A stretch of DNA of 64,000 nucleotides from Geodermatophilus sp. DF01-2 (GTDB lineage: Bacteria; Actinomycetota; Actinomycetes; Mycobacteriales; Geodermatophilaceae), in contig NZ_SPQN01000003.1 in NCBI RefSeq assembly GCF_004571065.1, forward strand, positions 58,749 through 122,748, in the 5' to 3' direction. The notes under the pieces are model-generated. The model searched no databases. It was given only the letters and a program-made list of their open reading frames with translations, and was not told the origin of the DNA. Positions 16,462-23,850 of this stretch are shown here, piece after piece. The position numbers and the translations under genes are program-made. How positions within the stretch are numbered: the first letter of the stretch is position 1; each line of letters starts with the position of its first letter.

Positions 16462-18054
16462 ATGGGTTCGCCGGCCGCGGACACCGTCCCCGTGCTGCTG
16501 CGCCGCACCGCGGCCGCCCGTCCCCACGCCGAGGCGGTGGTCATCGGCACGGTTCGCTGGACCTACGCGGACCTGCTCGAGCGGGTGCGGACGGTGGCCG
16601 CCGCGCTGCTTCACCGTGGAGTGCGTCCCGGTGACCGGGTGGCGATCTGGGCGCCGAACTCGGAGCGGTGGGTGGCCGCGGCGCTGGCGCTGCAGCACCT
16701 CGGCGTCGCCGTGGTTCCGGTGAACACCCGATACAAGGGCGATGAGGCGCGCGACCTGCTGGCCCGCACCGGCGCGGTCGCGTTGCTGACCGAGTCCGGC
16801 TTCCTCGGCCTGGACTACGCGGCGATGCTCGGCGCCGACGGGACGACACCGGTGCCCGGGTTGCCGGCGCTGCGACTGCTGGTCGAGTTGAGAGACGCGC
16901 CGACGCCGGGCGCGGTCGGCTGGACCGAGCTCACCGCCACCGTCGACGACGCAGTGCGGGCCGAAGCCGACCGGATGGCCGACGAGGTGACGCCGGCTGC
17001 GATCAGCTCGATCCTGTTCACATCCGGGACGACCGGCCGGCCCAAGGGCGCCATGCTCGGGCAGGGCCAGCTGCTGCAGGTGTTCTCCGCCTACGCCCGC
17101 GGGCTCGGCGTGGGCCCGGACGACCGCGCGCTGGCCGCCAACCCGTTCTTCCACACGTTCGGTTACGCGGCGGGCATCCTCACCTGCCTGCTCGTCGGCG
17201 CCACCCTGGTGCCGCTCCCGCAGTTCGACCCGGCGCAGGTCCTGGAGACCATCGAGCGGGAGCGGATCACCTGGCTGCCGGGCCCGCCGACGGTTTACGC
17301 GATGCTCATGGACTCCCCCGCCCGCCCGGACCGGGACACCAGCTCGTTGCGGCTCGCGGTCACCGGCGCGTCGGTCGTCCCCGGAGAGCTGATCCGCCGG
17401 ATGCGGGCGGATCTGGGTTTCCGGCAGGTCCTCACCGCCTACGGGCTCACCGAGTCCAGCGGCACGGTGACCATGTGCTCACTCGATGATCCCGACGAGG
17501 TGGTAGAGCACACCAGCGGCCGGCCGCTGCCCGGGGTGCAGGTGGAGATCCGCGACCAGGCCGCTGGAGTCTGCCCGCCGGGCACGCCCGGCGAGATCTA
17601 CGTCCGTGGTCCCAACGTGATGGTCGGCTACCTCGATGACCCGGAGGCCACCGCGGAAGCGATCGACGCGGACGGCTGGCTGCACACCGGCGACATCGGC
17701 TTCCTCGACGAGGGCGGCTGCCTGCACATCACCGACCGTCTCAAGGACATGTTCATCGTCGGTGGGTTCAACGCCTATCCGGCCGAGATCGAGCGGCTGC
17801 TCACCCAGCACCCGGCCGTGTCGCAGGCCGCCGTCATCGGGGTGCCCGATGCCCGGCTGGGCGAGGTGGGCCGGGCCTACGTGATCCCGCGGCTGGGCGC
17901 CGAGCTCTCCCCCGCCGAGCTCATCGCCTGGGCCCAGGAACACATGGCCAACTACAAGGTGCCCCGGGAGGTCGTCATTACCGACGACCTGCCGCGCAAC
18001 GGGGCCGGAAAGATTTCCAAGCTCGACCTACGCGAGCAGGCGCACCAGGCCTGA
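16462..18054 (+). CDS. fadD3: HIP-CoA ligase FadD3
   Basis: 530-residue ANL-superfamily acyl-CoA synthetase, predicted to activate HIP (the propionate-bearing C/D-ring remnant of steroids) to HIP-CoA. The P-loop SSILFTSGTTGRPKGAM, motif AYGLTESSGT, adenylate motif HTGDIG, hinge TDRLKDMFIVGGFNAYPAEIE and C-terminal catalytic Lys in NGAGKISK are intact. ATG 16462 follows GGAGG at 16453-16457. Assignment to FadD3 rests on its divergent position from ipdAB plus the overall pathway context; general fatty-acid CoA ligases share the same motifs. Good hairpin-type terminators are not evident downstream. Confidence 0.85.
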   Translation: MGSPAADTVPVLLRRTAAARPHAEAVVIGTVRWTYADLLERVRTVAAALLHRGVRPGDRVAIWAPNSERWVAAALALQHLGVAVVPVNTRYKGDEARDLLARTGAVALLTESGFLGLDYAAMLGADGTTPVPGLPALRLLVELRDAPTPGAVGWTELTATVDDAVRAEADRMADEVTPAAISSILFTSGTTGRPKGAMLGQGQLLQVFSAYARGLGVGPDDRALAANPFFHTFGYAAGILTCLLVGATLVPLPQFDPAQVLETIERERITWLPGPPTVYAMLMDSPARPDRDTSSLRLAVTGASVVPGELIRRMRADLGFRQVLTAYGLTESSGTVTMCSLDDPDEVVEHTSGRPLPGVQVEIRDQAAGVCPPGTPGEIYVRGPNVMVGYLDDPEATAEAIDADGWLHTGDIGFLDEGGCLHITDRLKDMFIVGGFNAYPAEIERLLTQHPAVSQAAVIGVPDARLGEVGRAYVIPRLGAELSPAELIAWAQEHMANYKVPREVVITDDLPRNGAGKISKLDLREQAHQA

Positions 18055-18593
18055 GGCCCGCTTCGAGCCTCGGCCCGGTCCAGGCGGTCCTTCCGATCGC
18101 GCTCACTGGCGTCGGCGGAGGAACCGCTGCGCGACGTGATGGTCCGGCCCGGTACCCGGTCCTCCTCCGAGACCTCTACGCCATCCCGGCTCAACCGGTG
18201 CCCCGAGACCATCGCGGCCAGCCTCACCAGTGGCTACGGCTTGCCGGCTGCGATCGGGCGCGCCGACCTTCTGCTTCGCCCTGCGCATGCTCCGCGTCCG
18301 CTTCGGATCGAACGCGCCCCGGACCGCTCACCGGGCACGACTGCGGCAGCCGCGAGCAAGGAGCCAAGTCAACGTCCTGGCCACTCAAGATCGTGAGCCA
18401 TCACACCTCTTGCCCGGCTGGGCGAGAGACGGGCGACCGCGAGGCGGTGAGGTCGCCAGGCCTCACCCTGCAGCTACGGCCTTCGCCCACCGACACGGTA
18501 GGATGAGCGGGCTGACCGGATAACCGAATATTGCGGATAGAATGGGGTCGGTTAGCCAGGCTACGGGACGATAGCCGGTGACCTGCGGTGTTG
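18055..18593. other. Gene-free stretch between fadD3 and tRNA-Asn
   Basis: About 540 bp with no open frame that resembles a protein on either strand. Composition between 18500 and 18570 becomes locally AT-richer (ataaccgaatattgcggata), which may hold the tRNA-Asn 3' flank or an old insertion boundary. I see no convincing RNA or repeat. Confidence 0.4.
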
Positions 18594-18666
18594 CTCCCCC
18601 GATTGGACTCGAACCAATAACCCTGCGATTAACAGTCGCATGCTCTGCCAATTGAGCTACGGGGGA
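18594..18666 (-). tRNA. tRNA-Asn (anticodon GTT)
   Basis: 73-nt cloverleaf on the minus strand: acceptor TCCCCCG/CGGGGGA, D arm GCTC...GAGC, anticodon arm TGCGA-CTGTTAA-TCGCA giving GTT, T arm ATTGG-TTCGAGT-CCAAT, discriminator G. The CCA end is not encoded (genomic CAA follows), as is common in actinobacteria. Confidence 0.97.
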
Positions 18667-18806
18667 TCGGCGGAGTGACCCGCACGTCGGGACAAGGCTA
18701 CCCCACGCGGTCCACGAGGCCGCGGAGGGTCCTTCGCGTCGCGCGCCCGGCGTCGGCACGGTTACCGTGATCGTCCACTCTTCCGCGTCTCACCTGGAGG
18801 TTCTCC

Positions 18807-19127
18807 ATGGCGAAGCTGTCCTTCCTCGTCGGCTTCGGTGCCGGGTACGTGCTCGGCGCGAAGGCGGGCAAGGAGCGCTACGAGCAGATCCGCCGCGCCT
18901 GGGAGCGGGCCAAGGACAACCCGCAGCTGCAGGGTCTGGCCGGCATGGCCCAGGCCCGAGCCGACGGGGTGCTGAACTCGGTCAAGGCCCGCGTGGGCCT
19001 CGACGGCTCCGGCGACCGCTCGACGACGCCCCGGCCGGGGTCGGGCCCCCGGGACCGCTCCGCATCGACCACCACCCCGGCATCGGACACCCCGCTGCCC
19101 CCTCCGGACACCAGCGGCGGTCTCTGA
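18807..19127 (+). CDS. YtxH-like small membrane-associated protein
   Basis: 106-residue protein with an N-terminal hydrophobic Gly-rich segment (LSFLVGFGAGYVLGAKAG, about residues 4-21) followed directly by a charged helix GKERYEQIRRAWERAKD and a disordered Ser/Pro/Thr tail. This matches the YtxH-domain family, short proteins of unknown function often linked to stress. ATG 18807 follows GGAGG at 18796-18800. It stands alone between tRNA-Asn and an insertion-sequence remnant. Confidence 0.8.
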   Translation: MAKLSFLVGFGAGYVLGAKAGKERYEQIRRAWERAKDNPQLQGLAGMAQARADGVLNSVKARVGLDGSGDRSTTPRPGSGPRDRSASTTTPASDTPLPPPDTSGGL

Positions 19128-19138
19128 GCAAGGACCCC

Positions 19139-19390
19139 TGCCCGGCGTCGCCCAGGTGCCGGGTCAGGCCGGCGCCGTAGCCGCCGGCACCCTCCAGCGC
19201 CCACGCCCGCAGCCCGGAGTACTGCTCGGCCAGAGCGCTCAGCTCGGCGTATCCGTCGGGATCGGCGCTCACCGTGGCCCGGGCCAGCACCCCGCCGGTG
19301 CGAGCGTCGACCACCGCGGCGGTGTGGGTGTTTTTGTGCGTGTCGACGCCGTATGACGACCTCGACCAGTTCTGCCAGCATGGACATGCG
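19139..19390 (-). pseudogene. IS110-family transposase remnant, N-terminal part, frameshifted
   Basis: On the minus strand, a start region reading MSMLAELVEVVI is followed, after a one-base frame change near 19355, by GVDTHKNTHTAAVVDARTG...SADPDGYAELSALAEQYSGLRAWALEG and GAGLTRHLG. This is the DEDD (RuvC-like) N-terminus of IS110-type transposases, including the first catalytic Asp of GVDTHK. Homology stops near 19140, directly after the YtxH gene, so the catalytic C-terminal Ser domain is gone. The 19391-19675 stretch is probably the element's 5' flank; no other gene is seen there. Confidence 0.85.
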
Positions 19391-19675
19391 TTCTCTCCTC
19401 GCCAGATGGGACGCAGCAGGTCCCGGTCCGGTGCGGAGATGGGCAGGACTGTGATGAGACACGCCAGCCACCAACTGGCGGTCAAGCTCCTGATCAGGCC
19501 AACGTCTCCGGCCGGGCCGGTGCCGGCAGCAGCAGGCGGACAGGTCCCCGGCAAGGCACAAGGCCGGTCCTTCTATGAGTCACACCTGCTGCTGCCAGCC
19601 GTCAGCCCACCATCGATGCGCTGACCCGACCACTCTCACAGTCCTTCTACCTGCAGGGGGCCGATCGCGGCCGGC

Positions 19676-20257
19676 TCAGCCCGGTTGGTCGGCCGCGACC
19701 GCCTCGGCGAGCTTCTGCCGCGCGGCCTCCCGCGCGGCGGGGTCGCTGCGGTCGGCGTCGTTGTCGAAGACGACGGTCCACTCCCGCTCGGCCTGGCCGG
19801 GCACCCGTCGGGCGACGAGCACCACCCCTCCCCGGCCGGGCAGGGGCGAACGTCGGCTGGCGACCACGGTCTGGTCCACCCGCCGGCGGACGACGGGCGG
19901 CAGACCCCCGGCGTCGCGAAGGGCGTGCCGCTCGACCGGCAACCGCGCCTGCACTCCCGGCTCGACCTCGGTCAGCGGGGTCACCTCGAATCGGCCGCCG
20001 CCGTCCCCGGTCGCCGTCCAGCGGGCCGTGCCGACCTCGTGCCACGGCCGCACGCCGACTTCGCCGGCGTGCGGCAACGGCAGGTCCGCCGGAACACGAC
20101 GCAAGCCGCGGGACGTCGCGACCAGCCAGCCCTCGTCCCGCACGAGCGCGCCCCAGGCCAGCACCCGCTCGTCCGGGTCCGGCGAGGCGAGCACCACCGC
20201 CCGCACCGGCTCCGGCGGCCGGGCGAGACGCCGCCGCACGCGGTCGAGCAGAGTCAC
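19676..20257 (-). CDS. Conserved hypothetical protein downstream of dnaG
   Basis: 193-residue soluble protein with no recognised domain. The N-terminus (VTLLDRVRRRLARPPEPVRAVV) leads into strand-rich segments such as ERVLAWGALVRDEGWLVATSRGL, PWHEVGTARW and a C-terminal WTVVFDNDADRSDP. Similar proteins are common beside dnaG in actinobacteria (recollection). GTG 20257 overlaps the dnaG stop by 4 nt, so it is co-translated with primase. The function is unknown. Confidence 0.75.
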   Translation of the reverse strand: MTLLDRVRRRLARPPEPVRAVVLASPDPDERVLAWGALVRDEGWLVATSRGLRRVPADLPLPHAGEVGVRPWHEVGTARWTATGDGGGRFEVTPLTEVEPGVQARLPVERHALRDAGGLPPVVRRRVDQTVVASRRSPLPGRGGVVLVARRVPGQAEREWTVVFDNDADRSDPAAREAARQKLAEAVAADQPG

Positions 20258-22635
20258 TCCCCCAGCCCGCCCATCGCCCGCTTGCGCAGCGAGATCGCTT
20301 TCTGCTCGAGCGCCATGAGCTCGCCGAAGGCCCGCATGTACTCGTCACCGGCCTCGACCGGGTTCATCCGCTGCAGCCGGCCCTTGAGCGCCGCCACCTG
20401 GCGGACGGTGTGCATCTCCTCCAGCCGGGCCAGCACCGCGTTGACGTACCCGGCGTCGGCCTCGCCGACCGAGCGCGTCGGCTCGACGGCCAGCGCGGTC
20501 AGCAGCGCCCGCGCGCTGTCCCGGGTGCAGCGCGCGGCCACCTTGTCCAACCACGCCGGCCCGGTGACCCGGGTGGCGGCCGCTCCCCCGGTGGCGGCGA
20601 CCGCGGCGGCGACCGCGGCGTAGTCGGGGTCGGTGTAGGCCTCGGCCGGGATGGCGTCGAACGACGGTCCGGCCAGCTCCGGTGACTGCAGTGCCGCCTT
20701 CAGCGCCTCGCGCTCGATCTCGACCGCGACGTCGTCCGGACTCTTCTTCGGCGTCCGCGGCCGCCCGCGCTGCACTGCCCCGCCGTCCCCGGTGAGCCGG
20801 CGCACCCGCTCGAGCACGTCGGCCTCGTCGGTGTTGCCGATCATCCCCGCCAGCTGGCGGGCGTAGGCTGGGCGCAGCGCGTGGTCCTTGATCTGCGCGA
20901 CCAGCGGGACGGTCTTCTGCAGCGCGGCCACCCGCCCCTCGACGGTGTCGAGGTCGTATCCGGCCAGCGTGGTCTTGAGGACGAACGCAACCAGCGGCGT
21001 CCGCCGGCCCACCAGGTCCCGGACGGCGGCGTCGCCGTGCGCCTGGCGCAGCTCGCAGGGGTCGCGGCCGTCGGGCTCGACGGCGACGAAGGTCTGCCCG
21101 ACGAAGCGCTGGTCCTCGGCGAAGGTCTTCATCGCCGCGGCCTGCCCGGCGGCGTCGCCGTCGAAGGTGTAGATGACCTCGCCGCGGAACTCGTCCTGGT
21201 CCATGAGCAGCCGGCGCAGCACGCCGATGTGCTCGGGGCCGAAGGCGGTGCCGCACGAGGCGACGGCGGTGGTCACGCCGGCCAGGTGGCAGGCCATGAC
21301 GTCGGTGTAGCCCTCGACGACGACGGCCTGGTGACGGCGCGAGATGTCGCGCTTGGCCCGGTCGACGCCGTAGAGCACGCTGCTCTTCTTGTAGAGCGGC
21401 GTCTCGGGGGTGTTGAGGTACTTGGGGCCGGGGTCGTCGTCCATCAGCTTGCGGGCGCCGAAGCCGATGACGTCGCCGGTGATGTCGCGGATCGGCCAGA
21501 CCAGCCGCCGGTGGAAGCGGTCGATGAGCGTGCCTCGGCTCGACTCCTTGGCCAGCCCCGCGGTCACCAGCTCCTGCTGGCTGAAGCCCTTGCCGCGCAG
21601 GTGGCGGGTCAGCGCGTCCCAGCCGCCGGGGGCGAAACCGCAGCCGAAGTCCACCGCCACCTGCCGGTCGAAGCCGCGGTCGGCGAGGAACTGCCGGGCC
21701 GGCGCGGCCTCGGGGCTGCCCAGCTGCTCGGCGTAGAACGCCGCGGCCGCGGTGTTGGCCGCGACCAGCCGGGCCCGCTGCCCGGCCTGCTCCCGGGACG
21801 GCGCGCCGGTGGGCCGGCCGCCGTCGTCCTCGTAGTGCAGCTCGACGTTCGCCCGCCCGGCCAGCAGCTCGACCGCCTCGGTGAAGGACAGGTGGTCGAT
21901 CTCCTGCACGAAGCGGATGACGTCACCACCGACGCCGCAGCCGAAGCAGTTCCCCGTGAGGATGTCGTCCTCGAGCGTGAAGGCATGGGTGCCGGGCACC
22001 TCGGCGCAGTACACCTCCTCGACCCGGTCGCTCCACTCGACCGACCCGACCACCCAGCTCCCGGATGGGCCCTGGGTCGGAGTCTCATCCGACACGGCAC
22101 CAGGGAGCTCGCCATGGGTGGCGGCGCCGATGGCCGCGAGCGCCGGCACGCGTTCCCGCGGGAACGCGGAGCACAGCCGGTCGCCGGGCCGGAGGTCCTT
22201 GGTCAGCTCCTCCCGACGGGACCCGCCGGACGGGACGAACCAGCGGTGCTCGTCGGTCGCGTGCAGGACCTTCGTCCGGCCGTTGCGGCTCAGCGTCACC
22301 GTCATCAGCCGCTGGACGCCGTACGACCTGAACGGCGCCTCCACCCACCCGCCGTCACCGTCGAGGACCTTCACCGTCCTCCCGGCGAGCTCCCGGATGG
22401 GGACGACGCCGTCCTCGGTGAGGACCCCGGTCTCCCCTGCCAGGCAGTGGTACAGCCCCCGACTCGGGGTGACGTGGAAGGACGGCGACTTCTCGTCGTG
22501 GAACGGGCAGAGCCCCTTGAGGCTGCCGCCGCCCGCGCGCTTGAGCTGCAGGTGGTCGCCGACGACCTCGTCGATCTTCGACCGCTCGCGGACCAGCGCG
22601 ATGTCGGCGGCCCGGATGCGTCCCCGACCGGCCAT
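20254..22635 (-). CDS. dnaG: DNA primase DnaG, interrupted by an intein
   Basis: 793-residue precursor of DNA primase, which makes RNA primers at the replication fork with DnaB. Order: CHC2 zinc ribbon (Cys43, His46, then Cys230 and Cys233 after splicing), the intein at 64-229, TOPRIM core with VVEGYTDVM and FDGDAAG, and a C-terminal helicase-binding region. Removing the intein leaves about 627 residues, normal for actinobacterial DnaG. ATG 22635 is taken as start (GGAGGGGG upstream, one-base overlap with the preceding stop); GTG 22638 is the alternative. Active primase requires splicing because the insertion splits the zinc motif. Confidence 0.95.
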   Translation of the reverse strand: MAGRGRIRAADIALVRERSKIDEVVGDHLQLKRAGGGSLKGLCPFHDEKSPSFHVTPSRGLYHCLAGETGVLTEDGVVPIRELAGRTVKVLDGDGGWVEAPFRSYGVQRLMTVTLSRNGRTKVLHATDEHRWFVPSGGSRREELTKDLRPGDRLCSAFPRERVPALAAIGAATHGELPGAVSDETPTQGPSGSWVVGSVEWSDRVEEVYCAEVPGTHAFTLEDDILTGNCFGCGVGGDVIRFVQEIDHLSFTEAVELLAGRANVELHYEDDGGRPTGAPSREQAGQRARLVAANTAAAAFYAEQLGSPEAAPARQFLADRGFDRQVAVDFGCGFAPGGWDALTRHLRGKGFSQQELVTAGLAKESSRGTLIDRFHRRLVWPIRDITGDVIGFGARKLMDDDPGPKYLNTPETPLYKKSSVLYGVDRAKRDISRRHQAVVVEGYTDVMACHLAGVTTAVASCGTAFGPEHIGVLRRLLMDQDEFRGEVIYTFDGDAAGQAAAMKTFAEDQRFVGQTFVAVEPDGRDPCELRQAHGDAAVRDLVGRRTPLVAFVLKTTLAGYDLDTVEGRVAALQKTVPLVAQIKDHALRPAYARQLAGMIGNTDEADVLERVRRLTGDGGAVQRGRPRTPKKSPDDVAVEIEREALKAALQSPELAGPSFDAIPAEAYTDPDYAAVAAAVAATGGAAATRVTGPAWLDKVAARCTRDSARALLTALAVEPTRSVGEADAGYVNAVLARLEEMHTVRQVAALKGRLQRMNPVEAGDEYMRAFGELMALEQKAISLRKRAMGGLGE
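21949..22446 (-). other. Mini-intein in DnaG zinc ribbon
   Basis: 166-residue in-frame insertion between YH and CFGCG of the zinc motif. Block A starts CLAGETGVLTEDG (Cys1), block B is HATDEHRW, block F is VEEVYCAEVPGTHAFTLED and it ends ILTGN with Cys as +1 residue. No LAGLIDADG segment fits in the space, so it is a mini-intein. The penultimate residue is Gly rather than the usual His, which is known to slow Asn cyclisation in some inteins. The +1 Cys is also a zinc ligand of the mature primase. Confidence 0.92.
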
Positions 22636-23144
22636 CACTCACCCCCTCCCCCACCGTCGCCGCCGCCGCCCGCCCCGACGACGGCGGCGTCGCGGCGCCG
22701 GACGATCAGCTCCAGCCACAGCAGGAAGACCTGCTGGTGCAGCGGCAGCGCGGCGTGGGCCTGCAGTGTCGGCCGCGGCGACCAGCCTCCGGTGGTGCCG
22801 CCCATGGCAACCTGCTCGCCACCGGTCGCATGGCGGAGACCACCGCGCCAGAACGACGCGCGGACGGCCCGGACCGGCGCCCCCTCGAGGTCGAGGAACC
22901 AGGTGCCCCTCCACCACGAGGTCTGCCGGGCGCGAAGCCGCGCCGTCCCCTCGGGGTCGGCCGCCCACCGGCCGGTGAGCTCCCGCCTGGCCTTCGCGAA
23001 CACCCACTCGCGGTCGCCGACGACGGCCGTGGCCGCCTCCTTCCAGTTCGACGCCCGCACCGTGGCGACGACGGAGCCGTCGCGCAGCACGGGCCGCACG
23101 CCCTTCCCGGTGCCGGCCGAGCCGGCCCTGCCCAGTTCGAGCAC
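22635..23144 (-). CDS. Conserved hypothetical protein upstream of dnaG
   Basis: 169-residue protein of unrecognised family. It is strand-rich at the N-terminus (VRPVLRDGSVVATVRASNWKEA), has a Trp-rich middle (WWRGTWFLDLEG) and ends in a conserved-looking hydrophobic helix HQQVFLLWLELIVRRRDAAV before a Gly-rich tail. The layout is reminiscent of LURP-one/scramblase-like barrels but I cannot assign it. GTG 23144 has GGAGGAGG about 4 nt upstream. The stop overlaps the dnaG start. Confidence 0.7.
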   Translation of the reverse strand: MLELGRAGSAGTGKGVRPVLRDGSVVATVRASNWKEAATAVVGDREWVFAKARRELTGRWAADPEGTARLRARQTSWWRGTWFLDLEGAPVRAVRASFWRGGLRHATGGEQVAMGGTTGGWSPRPTLQAHAALPLHQQVFLLWLELIVRRRDAAVVGAGGGGDGGGGGE

Positions 23145-23156
23145 AGCCTCCTCCGC

Positions 23157-23786
23157 TCAGCCGATCCCGGGCGCACCGGCGACGCTCTCGCCGGTCGCGC
23201 GGTAGAGCAGATAGGCCGCCGTCTCGCGGAGGATGTAGCGGAACTGTGTGGCGCGGGTCTGCACCGCGGGGCCCTGCCGGGTCGGTGAGCTGTCGGCCGC
23301 GATGCCGGCGTCCTCGGCCATCCGCTCGGCGCGCATGGCGTGCCACGGGTCGGTGACCAGGACGGCGGAGTCCCAGCCGCGCTCGTCGAACACCGCGGCG
23401 ACGGCCCGCATGCTCTCCAGCGTGTCCACGCCCTCCTCGACCGCGAGCAGCGCGTCCTCGGACACGCCCGCCCCGGCGAGGTAGGCGCGGCCGGACGCGG
23501 CCTCGGTGAACTGGTCGCCGGCCGCCTTCCCGCCGACGGTCACGACCATCGGCGCGACGCCCTGCTCGTACAGCGCGAGGGCGTGCTCGAGCCGGGCCTC
23601 GAAGATCGACGACGGGACGCCGTTGTACTGGGCCGACCCGAGCACCACGATCGCGTCGGACGCCGGGCGCGAGTCCTGCCGCGCCGTCCACCAGATCGCC
23701 GTCGCGGTGGAGACGACCAGCAGGACCACGGCGAGCACGACAGCGCCGACGACCCGGCCCACCAGGCTCCCCGCGCGCACACCCAC
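23157..23786 (-). CDS. YdcF/SanA/ElyC-like DUF218 envelope protein
   Basis: 209-residue protein with an N-terminal transmembrane helix (about residues 9-33, VVGAVVLAVVLLVVSTATAIWW) and an extracytoplasmic DUF218 domain: SDAIVVLGSAQYNGVPSSIFEARLEHALALY, VVTVGGKAAGDQFTEA, DTLESMRAV and LVTDPWHAMRAERMA. DUF218 proteins have roles in envelope barrier function or peptidoglycan/undecaprenyl metabolism. GTG 23786 is the likely start. It ends 12 bp before the next gene on the same strand. Confidence 0.85.
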   Translation of the reverse strand: MGVRAGSLVGRVVGAVVLAVVLLVVSTATAIWWTARQDSRPASDAIVVLGSAQYNGVPSSIFEARLEHALALYEQGVAPMVVTVGGKAAGDQFTEAASGRAYLAGAGVSEDALLAVEEGVDTLESMRAVAAVFDERGWDSAVLVTDPWHAMRAERMAEDAGIAADSSPTRQGPAVQTRATQFRYILRETAAYLLYRATGESVAGAPGIG

Positions 23787-23850
23787 GCGTCATGGGTACC
23801 ACGCGGGTCCGTCGGTTCGTGGACGGTGCGACGGTGTGCCGGGCCCCGGA

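Noticed and set aside
16626..16640. A further copy of the TCCCGGTGACCGGG dyad inside fadD3
   Set aside because: It encodes the PGDRV segment common to acyl-CoA ligases, so the codons explain it.
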